From contig CAZKYI010000002.1 in the NCBI GenBank assembly GCA_964557005.1, positions 1-64,000 on the forward strand: DNA of 64,000 bases, written 5' to 3'. Source of the DNA: JBECKS01 sp964557005 (GTDB lineage: Bacteria > Pseudomonadota > Gammaproteobacteria > Pseudomonadales > JBECKS01). A program made the position numbers and the translations under genes. Below the pieces are notes generated by a model. It made no database searches, was not told the origin of the DNA, and worked only from the letters and a program-made list of their open reading frames with translations. This document shows positions 17,090 through 22,664 of this stretch, one piece after another. Each line of letters starts with the position of its first letter. Position 1 is the first letter of the stretch.

Positions 17090-18472
17090 ATTAAACTAAA
17101 AATATTTTCAGCCATTCTCGGTGCCAATTTGCTGTTGGTGCTATGTATGTATCTGGTGAGTGCGTGGAGTTTTCAGCACGGTTTTCTGGATTACGTTAAT
17201 CGTACTGAACTGAACAAACTGGAAGCGTTGGCAAGAGCCTTACAAAGCGAATATGCCGAACAGCAAAGCTGGGATTATCTTGAAAAAAATCGTCGCCACT
17301 GGAATCACTTGCTCGATCAACATTTGCTGAATCCCGTTGAGCTCAACGAAAGCACACTGATGCGTAGCCCGTTTCAAGGCAGGGAGCCTGCTGAAAATCG
17401 CAAAAAAGAACGGGTGATTCTGCTGAATCACCAGCAAAAACCAGTTGTTGGCACACGCTATATTGAAAATCAGGCCATCTACAAGCCCATCATGTATAAC
17501 AACAGAATCGTCGGGTATTTGGGTATTGAGAAAAAAGTTGAATTGTCGCACCAGCTTGATCGTATTTTTTCCCAGCAACAGCAACTCAATCTGGTGTTGA
17601 TTGCACTGGGTTCGATTCTGATTTCGATTGTGATTGCACTACCTTTTTCATCAAGACTGATTAAACCGATTGTGAATCTGCTTAAAGCCACCCTGTCGCT
17701 TACCAAGGGGGATTACACGCAACGGGTTGGCATTCATTCCAAAGATGAAATCGGGCAGCTATCAAAAGCGTTTAATGACATGGCAGAAAATTTGCAAAAA
17801 CAGGAACACATGCAGCGTCGCTGGCTCGCCGATATATCACACGAATTGAGAACACCGCTTGCTGTCGCAAAAGCTGAAACCGAAGCCATGCTTGATGGTG
17901 TGAGAGCAGTGAGTACAGAAAATCTTCAATCCTTGCATCAGGAAATCAACCATCTCAATGCGCTGGTTGAAGACTTGTATGAGCTGAGTCGCTACGAACT
18001 TGAAGTGCTCAAACCCAATAAAAAAACCGTGTCGATAGCGCCGTTATTGCAGGAATTGCTCAAATCCTTTTCCAGTGAATTCAAAAACCGTGGGCTGGAA
18101 ATTGAATGCGAATGCCCGAATCTGAAAATCCATGCAGACCCGACCAAATTAACGCAAGTGTTTATCAACCTGATACAAAACAATCTGCGTTACACCCGAG
18201 AAGGCGGCAAGGTTTTTATTAAAATCAGCAAGCAGGGAAATAACATACGCATTCAATGGGAAGATGATGGCCCAGGCGTTTCAGAAAGCAATCTCGATAA
18301 ATTATTCGACCGCCTGTTTCGTGAAGATGAATCACGCGCTTCCTTGCTCAAAGGTTCAGGTTTGGGCTTGTCGATTTGCAAAAGTATTATCGAAAGCCAT
18401 CACGGAAAAATAACCGCTTATCTATCGGGATATGGCGGGCTGGGCATCGATATACTGCTTCCTCAGGATTAA
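17090..18472 (+). CDS. BaeS-like sensor histidine kinase, probable ATT start
   Basis: This membrane-bound histidine kinase autophosphorylates and passes phosphate to the response regulator encoded 3 nt downstream. Order of domains: TM1 (about 4-25), periplasmic segment, TM2 (about 165-185), HAMP, HisKA with 'ISHELRTPLA' (His about 251), and HATPase with 'NLIQNNLRYT', 'EDDGPGV' and 'GSGLGLSICKSI'. The first ATG (17147) or TTG (17129) would cut the first membrane helix. An in-frame ATT at 17090 gives a normal basic N-terminus (IKLKIFSAILG) and has GGGAG at ideal spacing. ATT starts are known for infC and pcnB. Kinase identity is firm; the start is inference. Confidence 0.9.
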   Translation: MKLKIFSAILGANLLLVLCMYLVSAWSFQHGFLDYVNRTELNKLEALARALQSEYAEQQSWDYLEKNRRHWNHLLDQHLLNPVELNESTLMRSPFQGREPAENRKKERVILLNHQQKPVVGTRYIENQAIYKPIMYNNRIVGYLGIEKKVELSHQLDRIFSQQQQLNLVLIALGSILISIVIALPFSSRLIKPIVNLLKATLSLTKGDYTQRVGIHSKDEIGQLSKAFNDMAENLQKQEHMQRRWLADISHELRTPLAVAKAETEAMLDGVRAVSTENLQSLHQEINHLNALVEDLYELSRYELEVLKPNKKTVSIAPLLQELLKSFSSEFKNRGLEIECECPNLKIHADPTKLTQVFINLIQNNLRYTREGGKVFIKISKQGNNIRIQWEDDGPGVSESNLDKLFDRLFREDESRASLLKGSGLGLSICKSIIESHHGKITAYLSGYGGLGIDILLPQD

Positions 18473-18475
18473 CTC

Positions 18476-19147
18476 ATGGCGACACATTCGATACTGATTG
18501 TTGAAGACGAACCCAAGCTTGCGCAATTACTGAGCGAGTATCTTGAGGCTGCGGATTATCAAACCACGCTGGTGCATCATGGCAATGAGGTGATGCAGGT
18601 TTTTGCGCAAAAGCCTTACGATTTGATTCTGCTCGACATCATGCTGCCAGGCGAAGATGGCATCAGTCTGTGCAAAAAAATCCGCCAGCAATCGCAAGTG
18701 CCCATCATTATGCAAACTGCGCGTATTGATGAAATTGACCGCCTGCTCGGGCTTGAAATCGGTGCCGATGATTACATCTGCAAACCCTATAGCCCGAAAG
18801 AAGTGGTGGCACGGGTTAAAGCGGTATTGCGTCGCAGTCAGCCGCAGGAAATGAATGGCGACAATTATCTGAAACTTGATGAAACCCGTTTGAAAGTTTT
18901 TTATCAGAGTCAGGAACTGGAACTGACCTCGGTTGAATTCGAGCTTCTGAATGTGCTGTATCAACACCCCGGACAAATTTTTTCCCGTGGCCAGTTAATT
19001 CAACGCATTTACAAGGATCATCGTGTGGTGAGCGACCGCACGGTGGACAGCCACATCAAGAAATTACGCAAAAAGCTTGGCTCGCTTTCGCAAGAACATG
19101 AGTTCATCTATTCGGTTTATGGCGCAGGCTACAAATACGAAGTTTAA
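18476..19147 (+). CDS. BaeR-like OmpR-family response regulator
   Basis: This DNA-binding response regulator partners the upstream kinase. The 223-residue product has a receiver domain with acidic pocket EDE (10-12), phosphoacceptor Asp54 in 'LLDIMLPGEDG' and Lys in 'CKPYSP'. Residues about 130-223 form an OmpR winged helix ('VSDRTVDSHIKKLRKKL', 'YGAGYKYEV'). It starts 3 nt after the kinase stop, so the two are one operon. The Spy-like gene 92 nt downstream is the likely target, by analogy with BaeR-spy. Confidence 0.93.
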   Translation: MATHSILIVEDEPKLAQLLSEYLEAADYQTTLVHHGNEVMQVFAQKPYDLILLDIMLPGEDGISLCKKIRQQSQVPIIMQTARIDEIDRLLGLEIGADDYICKPYSPKEVVARVKAVLRRSQPQEMNGDNYLKLDETRLKVFYQSQELELTSVEFELLNVLYQHPGQIFSRGQLIQRIYKDHRVVSDRTVDSHIKKLRKKLGSLSQEHEFIYSVYGAGYKYEV

Positions 19148-19239
19148 CTGCGTGTTTTCCTGATTATTTCACAATTGCTTATGGGCTTTTTGCGGCGGAT
19201 TCGTACACTGGAATCTGTTTAATTTTCGGAGAAGCCCCC

Positions 19240-19635
19240 ATGAAAAAGCTGCATACCCTGATTATCTGCATAAGCACCCTGCTCGGTGCATCGTTTGTAT
19301 TCGCCGAATCCAAACCGCAAGCAAACCCTGAACTTAAAGACCGCTATCAAATGATGGTTGAAAGGTTGCAACTTGATGAAGCACAAGCCAAGGCACTCAA
19401 GCCTGTGTTTGAAAAACTGAAACAGGAACGCGCCGATACGCTCGCTCGTCTGGAAGCCAACGAGCAAAAGGAGCTTGGCAAGATTCTTTCCCCACAGCAG
19501 ACACGGCAGGCACAGCGTATGCTCCAAATGAGCCATCGCGAGCAAAAGCCTGAAAGAAACCGCCCTGAACGGCCTAACAAGAAAGATAATTACAAAGACC
19601 TCTACCCTAAACCACCAAAATTCATAGAAAAATAG
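19240..19635 (+). CDS. Spy/CpxP-like periplasmic stress protein
   Basis: The 131-residue product has a signal peptide (about 1-22, ending FVFA-E) followed by an amphipathic helical region with 'LQLDEAQAKALKPVFEKLKQER' and 'ILSPQQTRQAQRML', the LTxxQ-like repeats of the Spy/CpxP family. Family members are envelope chaperones or signalling inhibitors that bind unfolded proteins or metals. A Pro/Lys-rich tail ends the protein. GGAG lies 8-11 nt before the ATG. Its position after baeSR-like genes supports an envelope-stress role. Confidence 0.75.
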   Translation: MKKLHTLIICISTLLGASFVFAESKPQANPELKDRYQMMVERLQLDEAQAKALKPVFEKLKQERADTLARLEANEQKELGKILSPQQTRQAQRMLQMSHREQKPERNRPERPNKKDNYKDLYPKPPKFIEK

Positions 19636-19639
19636 CTTC

Positions 19640-19713
19640 AAATTCCCACATTTAGAATTTTTATAAAAAATTCTATTTAATATGAATGAAAAATAAAAAT
19701 GTGGGGAAATTTT
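19640..19713. repeat. Nested inverted repeats beside the transposon insertion site
   Basis: An outer imperfect inverted repeat (about 13 bp, AAATTCCCACATTT at 19640 against AAATGTGGGGAAATTT at 19698) encloses a perfect 9-bp inner one (AGAATTTTT / AAAAATTCT, 19654-19674). It is very AT-rich and may be the Spy-like gene's terminator or a cruciform. It lies 13 bp before the transposon's target duplication. Confidence 0.5.
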
Positions 19714-19725
19714 TATATTAATTCA

Positions 19726-19757
19726 GATTTTATCGGAAGTATGTACTTAACGCACAA
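19726..19757 (+). repeat. Left target-site duplication and terminal inverted repeat
   Basis: GATTTTAT (19726-19733) is the left copy of the 8-bp target duplication. The 24-bp terminal inverted repeat occupies 19734-19757, beginning CGGAAGTATG, and matches the right end (22589-22612) without mismatch. Confidence 0.95.
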
Positions 19758-19797
19758 CTAGATTATCAGCCTGTAAGCCAATAAATTCAAGCCTTTC

Positions 19798-19819
19798 AGC
19801 CCATTTTTGGGCTTTTTTT
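19798..19819 (+). terminator. Terminator just inside the left end of the transposon
   Basis: AGCCCA (19798-19803) pairs with TGGGCT (19808-19813) and is followed by a run of T. It would stop chromosomal transcription from entering the transposase gene. Confidence 0.75.
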
Positions 19820-19842
19820 ATCGCCCATGTTTAATTTTGTAG

Positions 19843-19871
19843 TTGACGCACAAGTGGGAAAAGTGTATTAT
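19843..19871 (+). promoter_or_regulatory. Transposase promoter
   Basis: TTGACG (19843-19848), a 17-bp spacer, then TATTAT (19866-19871) form a near-consensus sigma-70 promoter. Transcription should begin near 19878, leaving a very short leader before the ATG at 19886. Confidence 0.75.
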
Positions 19872-19885
19872 TTATTCATAAATTG

Positions 19886-20839
19886 ATGAAAAAGAGAGCA
19901 AAAGTGGAAAATCACGAAATCTTAAAAAACCTACCAAAAGCCTGTTCAGATGAGCGGACGGCTGTCGAGTTTATCGAAGCCCAACGATGGGGCGACGATA
20001 ATGAGAACGCTTGCTGCCCTCATTGTGGTGATATGGACGTTAAACAAATGAAGAGCAGCACAGGTGAGCGTAACGCTCGTTTCTTGTGGCGCTGCAATGG
20101 TTGCAAAAAACAGTTCACGGTAAAGATTGGAACTGTAATGGAAGATAGCCGCATTGCTTACCGCCACTGGTGCTTCGCTTTCTGGATGTCCTGTGCTTCC
20201 AAAAAAGGTGTTTCTGCTTTACAGATTCAACGTCAAACAGGTCTTAGCTATAAGTCTGCTTTATTCCTTATGCACCGCATCCGCTACGCCATGACCGATG
20301 ACCATTCTACACCAGAGCCAATGAACGGAGATGTTGAGATTGACGAAACTTATGTTGGAGGCAAACCCCGCCATGCTCGTGAAAAACGCGCCAAGTGGTC
20401 TAGCAAGACTCCCGTAGTGGCTTTAGTCCAACGTAACGGCGATGTTCGCGCTCAAGTATTACCAACTGTTAACGCTGAAAACCTGAAAAAGGTTATTGAA
20501 GAAAACGTATCAAAATCAGCAAACATTTACACTGATGAATCTAGGCTTTATCCAGCTCTTGGGAAAGAATTTGCAAGCCATGAGAGCGTTAACCACTCTA
20601 AAAAAGAATATGCTCGTGGCAATGCTACTACCAACACCGTAGAAGGCTTTTTCTCAATTTTGAAGCGTGGTATTAACGGCACATTCCACAGCGTAAGCAA
20701 AGAGCATTTGCACCGTTACGTTGGTGAATTCGAGTACAAGTACAACACTCGCAAGCTAGATGATGGCGACCGCATTTCCTTAGCGATTCAAAAAGCTAAC
20801 GGTAAGCGCCTTATCTATAAAGAGGCAGTAGGTGGATAA
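19886..20839 (+). CDS. IS1595-family (ISXO2-like) transposase
   Basis: The DDE-type transposase moves the element by cutting and joining at its terminal repeats. An N-terminal zinc ribbon has CCPHC (about 37-41) and CNGC (about 66-69). A helix-turn-helix-like segment 'LQIQRQTGLSYKSALFLMHRIR' follows. The catalytic core has 'DVEIDETYVGGK' (first Asp), 'NIYTDESRLY' (second Asp) and 'NTVEGFFSILKRG' (third acidic/Asn region). The ATG at 19886 has almost no leader; a GTG at 19904 with AGAGAG 5 nt upstream is an equally good start. The ORF is intact, so the element may be active. Its TAA stop is followed by an in-frame TGA five codons later. Confidence 0.93.
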   Translation: MKKRAKVENHEILKNLPKACSDERTAVEFIEAQRWGDDNENACCPHCGDMDVKQMKSSTGERNARFLWRCNGCKKQFTVKIGTVMEDSRIAYRHWCFAFWMSCASKKGVSALQIQRQTGLSYKSALFLMHRIRYAMTDDHSTPEPMNGDVEIDETYVGGKPRHAREKRAKWSSKTPVVALVQRNGDVRAQVLPTVNAENLKKVIEENVSKSANIYTDESRLYPALGKEFASHESVNHSKKEYARGNATTNTVEGFFSILKRGINGTFHSVSKEHLHRYVGEFEYKYNTRKLDDGDRISLAIQKANGKRLIYKEAVGG

Positions 20840-21107
20840 TCAACTGCTTCTTGTTGAATGGGTTGACAGCGCTCAACCTGTTTCCAACTGGCATTACTTA
20901 AACGAGCCGCCTTCACTGGAAATCATCCAATGCGTTTCGGTAGGCTGGAAAATTCAGGAAAGTGATAGCGTGTTGATGTTAGCGCCTAACATCGGAGATT
21001 ATGAGTCTGGTAACGGTGCTCAAGGAACAGGTTTTATCCGCATCCCTAAAGCATCCATTACCAGAACATCATTACTTCAAGAAGTTACTACTTCCGCTTG
21101 CCTTTAG
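20832..21107 (+). CDS. Small passenger protein of unknown function (phage-type)
   Basis: The 91-residue ORF starts at a GTG inside the last codons of the transposase (8-nt overlap), with AGAGG 6 nt upstream, so its translation is coupled. It has 'LLLVEWVDSAQP', 'CVSVGWKI' and 'LAPNIGD...GFIRIPKASI', a pattern I recall from small hypothetical proteins of phages and mobile elements. I do not know a function. It has no signal peptide or membrane segment. It ends in TAG and overlaps the opposing 47-residue ORF by 20 bp. Confidence 0.6.
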   Translation: MDNQLLLVEWVDSAQPVSNWHYLNEPPSLEIIQCVSVGWKIQESDSVLMLAPNIGDYESGNGAQGTGFIRIPKASITRTSLLQEVTTSACL

Positions 21108-21231
21108 TTTCATCCTGACCAAGAGCAGACGCGGCAAGCGTCTTAATTTCTTTTTTGGTCGGGGTCTTGCTACCATTAAGTACTTTGGCTGCAAGAGTTG
21201 AAACCTTATCGCTCGTTTGTTTCTTTGACAT
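21088..21231 (-). CDS. Small basic passenger protein of unknown function (47 aa)
   Basis: The ATG at 21231 has GGAG 9 nt upstream. The product, 'MSKKQTSDKVSTLAAKVLNG...TLAASALGQ', is a short Lys/Ala-rich helical protein with two similar 'xLAAxxL' segments, like a family of small proteins I recall in proteobacterial mobile DNA. No function is known to me. It lies 77 nt after the UGG tRNA on the same strand and may be the last gene of that transcript. It ends in TAG. Confidence 0.55.
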   Translation of the reverse strand: MSKKQTSDKVSTLAAKVLNGSKTPTKKEIKTLAASALGQDETKGKRK

Positions 21232-21307
21232 CTTTAAAATCTCCAATTTTGCCTTCATATTGCTATACAACCTGTTGTTTGCAATAATGAAGACGGTTTC
21301 GGGTGTG

Positions 21308-21397
21308 TGCTGGTGACGGGACTCGAACCCGTATGAATGCCGCGAAGCAGTTCGTCAATCTCCAAAATTGATGTGTATACCATTCCACCACACCAGC
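21308..21397 (-). tRNA. Leucine-type class II tRNA with anticodon UGG
   Basis: It folds as a full cloverleaf: perfect 7-bp acceptor (GCTGGTG/CACCAGC); a leucine-like D arm (TGGTGGAATGGTATACAC); a 5-bp anticodon stem TCAAT/ATTGA with loop TTTGGAG (anticodon at 21362-21364); a long variable arm (GAA..TGC / GCA..TTC); T arm ACGGG-TTCGAGT-CCCGT; discriminator A73; no encoded CCA. The long variable arm, D arm and A73 are leucine features, but UGG reads the proline codon CCA. Known UGG proline tRNAs are class I with a short variable loop. LeuRS does not use the anticodon, so leucine charging is expected. It could also be a decaying gene, but no stem pair is broken. Confidence 0.85.
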
Positions 21398-21413
21398 GTT
21401 AAGTAAGTGTCCG
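21396..21413 (-). repeat. Possible degenerate internal copy of the transposon end
   Basis: On the minus strand CGGA, four bases, then TACTTAACGC stand immediately before the UGG tRNA. The terminal repeat has CGGA, six bases, then TACTTAACGC. This may be a former element end, which would mean the left half and the tRNA half were once separate. Confidence 0.4.
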
Positions 21414-21426
21414 TACAGGTCAATAG

Positions 21427-21466
21427 AAAAGGCGGGTTCTTTAGCGGGACTACGCCTTTTTTATTG
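21427..21466. terminator. Bidirectional hairpin between the 180-aa gene and the UGG tRNA
   Basis: AAAAGGCG (21427-21434) pairs with CGCCTTTT (21453-21460), and inner GTTC/GGAC pairs extend the stem. T runs follow on both strands (six on plus, four on minus). On the minus strand it could partly terminate the transcript before the UGG tRNA. Confidence 0.6.
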
Positions 21467-21507
21467 CTTGGGCGAGGGCTGCTGTACCAGCCTCATTTTC
21501 GGGGGCA

Positions 21508-22050
21508 TCAGACGTCCTCCGGTTCATCATGTTTTTCAGATTCCAGATTTCCATCACCACTACCACTTTCAGCTGGGTCTAGCGAATAAACCCCTTTTTT
21601 GCTAGGTACGCTAAAAAGAACCCCTTTATTTATCATTCTATAAAGGCGACTAGTCATGGCTTGTCTTTTAGTGACTTCCCCGGTTTCTCGGTAAATACCA
21701 ATAAGAATTTGATCTAGGGACATGATGCGACCCTTTTCTTCCATTAGCTTCATAATAGCGAACTCTGCTTTATCGGCAGGGTTTGATACGCTTAATTCTT
21801 CAAGTAGCTCTTGAGGCAAGCCCTCTAAATCTCTAGGTGTTAGAGAAAAGGAAAGTTGATGAGGTTTAGAGGGCCTATTGTTGGTTATTAACTCAGGCAC
21901 CGATTCTAAAAAATTTAGTAATGACTGGAACTTCTCGGCCGTTGTCGTGTGAAGTTCGCTTCGTTTTTTTCCTTGAAATTCAACAGCCTTTCGCCTATGA
22001 AAGCGCACTTGGTCGTTGACAAAATCAATATGTTGTTGTATATTACTCAT
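21508..22050 (-). CDS. Passenger protein of unknown function between two tRNA genes
   Basis: I do not recognise a family for this 180-residue product. The N-terminal half (about 1-60) is charged and helical. The middle has 'SFSLTPRDLEGLPQELLEEL'. Residues about 95-160 look like a winged helix: 'FAIMKLMEEKGRIMSLDQILIGIYRETGEVTKRQAMTSRLYRMINKGVLF' then 'KKGVYSL'. The C-terminus is acidic. A DNA- or RNA-binding role is possible. The ATG at 22050 has AGAGG 6 nt upstream and beats the GTG at 22053. It lies 69 nt after the UUA tRNA and 110 nt before the UGG tRNA on one strand, which suggests cotranscription. The stop is TGA. Confidence 0.75.
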   Translation of the reverse strand: MSNIQQHIDFVNDQVRFHRRKAVEFQGKKRSELHTTTAEKFQSLLNFLESVPELITNNRPSKPHQLSFSLTPRDLEGLPQELLEELSVSNPADKAEFAIMKLMEEKGRIMSLDQILIGIYRETGEVTKRQAMTSRLYRMINKGVLFSVPSKKGVYSLDPAESGSGDGNLESEKHDEPEDV

Positions 22051-22118
22051 CACTGACCTCTCGGTTAGAATATATAGGAGTGCCGGAGTACGAAGCTCTC
22101 TCGCTATAACTTAGGTTG

Positions 22119-22210
22119 TGGAGGAGGAGGGATTCGAACCCTCGGAAGGTAGGACTAGTACCTTCAACGGTTTTAAAGACCGTCACCATAGACCCCTCGG
22201 TCACTCCTCC
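22119..22210 (-). tRNA. Serine-type class II tRNA with anticodon UUA (ochre suppressor)
   Basis: It forms a complete cloverleaf: perfect 7-bp acceptor (GGAGGAG/CTCCTCC); D arm ACC-GAGGGG..-GGT as in tRNA-Ser; 5-bp anticodon stem ACGGT/ACCGT with loop CTTTAAA (anticodon at 22174-22176); a 7-bp perfect variable-arm stem (GAAGGTA/TACCTTC); T arm GAGGG-TTCGAAT-CCCTC; A73 discriminator and no encoded CCA. The loop differs from that of ordinary tRNA-Ser(UGA), CTTGAAA, by one base, which changes the anticodon to UUA, complementary to the stop codon UAA. SerRS reads the long arm and acceptor rather than the anticodon, so serine charging is expected. Confidence 0.9.
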
Positions 22211-22239
22211 ATAATAATAGGAATATTCCCATACACTTA

Positions 22240-22281
22240 CAGTTATCAACTCCCTAGGCCGAAAGGTCTGGGGAGTTACTG
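22240..22281 (-). other. Strong hairpin at the head of the tRNA-protein-tRNA transcript
   Basis: A 13-bp stem (22248-22260 with 22265-22277, two G-T pairs) is capped by a GAAA tetraloop, with an extra CAGT/ACTG pairing outside. There is no T run, so it is not a normal terminator. It sits just downstream of the candidate promoter and upstream of the UUA tRNA; it could stabilise, process or regulate the transcript. Confidence 0.6.
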
Positions 22282-22283
22282 TT

Positions 22284-22312
22284 ATGCTATACAATATCAT
22301 GGCAAAAGTCAA
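22284..22312 (-). promoter_or_regulatory. Candidate promoter for the tRNA-protein-tRNA unit
   Basis: On the minus strand TTGACT (22312-22307) is followed by TATAGC (15-bp spacing) or TAGCAT (17-bp spacing). It reads into the hairpin, the UUA tRNA, the 180-residue gene and then the UGG tRNA. Confidence 0.5.
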
Positions 22313-22357
22313 TCCACCGAAATGCATTCCGAATCAAAACTGTGACAAATCCGAATC

Positions 22358-22373
22358 TAGAGAATATTCTCTA
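22358..22373. promoter_or_regulatory. 16-bp perfect palindrome upstream of the 49-aa ORF
   Basis: TAGAGAATATTCTCTA is a perfect palindrome followed directly by a TATAAA-like sequence. It may be an operator for the small ORF at 22398 or, on the other strand, for the tRNA unit. No binding protein is known. Confidence 0.4.
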
Positions 22374-22397
22374 TAAAATTTAAAGAGATGCCAACTT

Positions 22398-22547
22398 GTG
22401 ACAAGAGATATAGAAAGGAAAACTGGCCCAAAAGAAGACCACCTCAAAATTGAAGGTGATTGGAAAGACGCTATGAAAAAGGCTCTCAAGAAAGAGAAGC
22501 CAGAATCTGGCAAGTGGGAAAAGCAGGATAAAAAGAAAAAGGGTTAG
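22398..22547 (+). CDS. Small basic passenger protein (49 aa), phage-type
   Basis: A GTG start with AAAGAG about 10 nt upstream opens 'MTRDIERKTGPKEDHLKIEG', then 'DWKDAMKKALKKEKP' and a Lys-rich tail, ending TAG. The 'KEDHLKIEGDWxDAxKKALKK' pattern is one I recall in many tiny proteins of phages and mobile elements. No function is known. It is followed at 22539-22566 by a 10-bp hairpin that overlaps its stop codon. Confidence 0.6.
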   Translation: MTRDIERKTGPKEDHLKIEGDWKDAMKKALKKEKPESGKWEKQDKKKKG

Positions 22548-22566
22548 AAAAATCGCTCTAGCCCTT
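22539..22566 (+). terminator. Hairpin at the end of the 49-aa ORF
   Basis: AAGGGTTAGA pairs with TCTAGCCCTT (one G-T pair) across an 8-base loop. There is no clear T run after it, so termination would be weak or Rho-assisted. Confidence 0.45.
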
Positions 22567-22588
22567 ATGTATCAAGGCTTCCAGCGTT

Positions 22589-22620
22589 TTGTGCGTTAAG
22601 TACATACTTCCGGATTTTAT
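22589..22620 (-). repeat. Right terminal inverted repeat and target-site duplication
   Basis: The 24-bp repeat at 22589-22612 is the exact reverse complement of 19734-19757. GATTTTAT at 22613-22620 is the second copy of the target duplication. Confidence 0.95.
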
Positions 22621-22664
22621 TAGCTAAAGTGGGTTTATAAGGCTGTTTTATTGACGATAATCCC

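Larger units (their letters stand above)
19734..22612 (+). mobile_element. IS1595-family transposon with tRNA and small-gene passengers (2879 bp)
   Basis: The element is bounded by 24-bp perfect terminal inverted repeats and an 8-bp duplication, GATTTTAT, at 19726-19733 and 22613-22620. Eight base pairs is the duplication length of the IS1595 family, and the transposase agrees. It sits between the Spy-like gene and the EEP hydrolase gene and breaks neither. Cargo: the transposase, a 91-residue ORF overlapping its end, a 47-residue ORF, a leucine-type tRNA with anticodon UGG, a 180-residue protein, a serine-type tRNA with anticodon UUA, a leader hairpin and a 49-residue ORF. The identical ends and exact duplication suggest recent insertion. 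Confidence 0.93.

Noticed and set aside
21301..22220. Allo-tRNA or selenocysteine tRNA interpretation of the two tRNAs
   Set aside because: Both have normal 7-bp acceptor and 5-bp T stems rather than the 8- or 9-bp acceptor of those classes, and the anticodons are UUA and UGG, not UCA.
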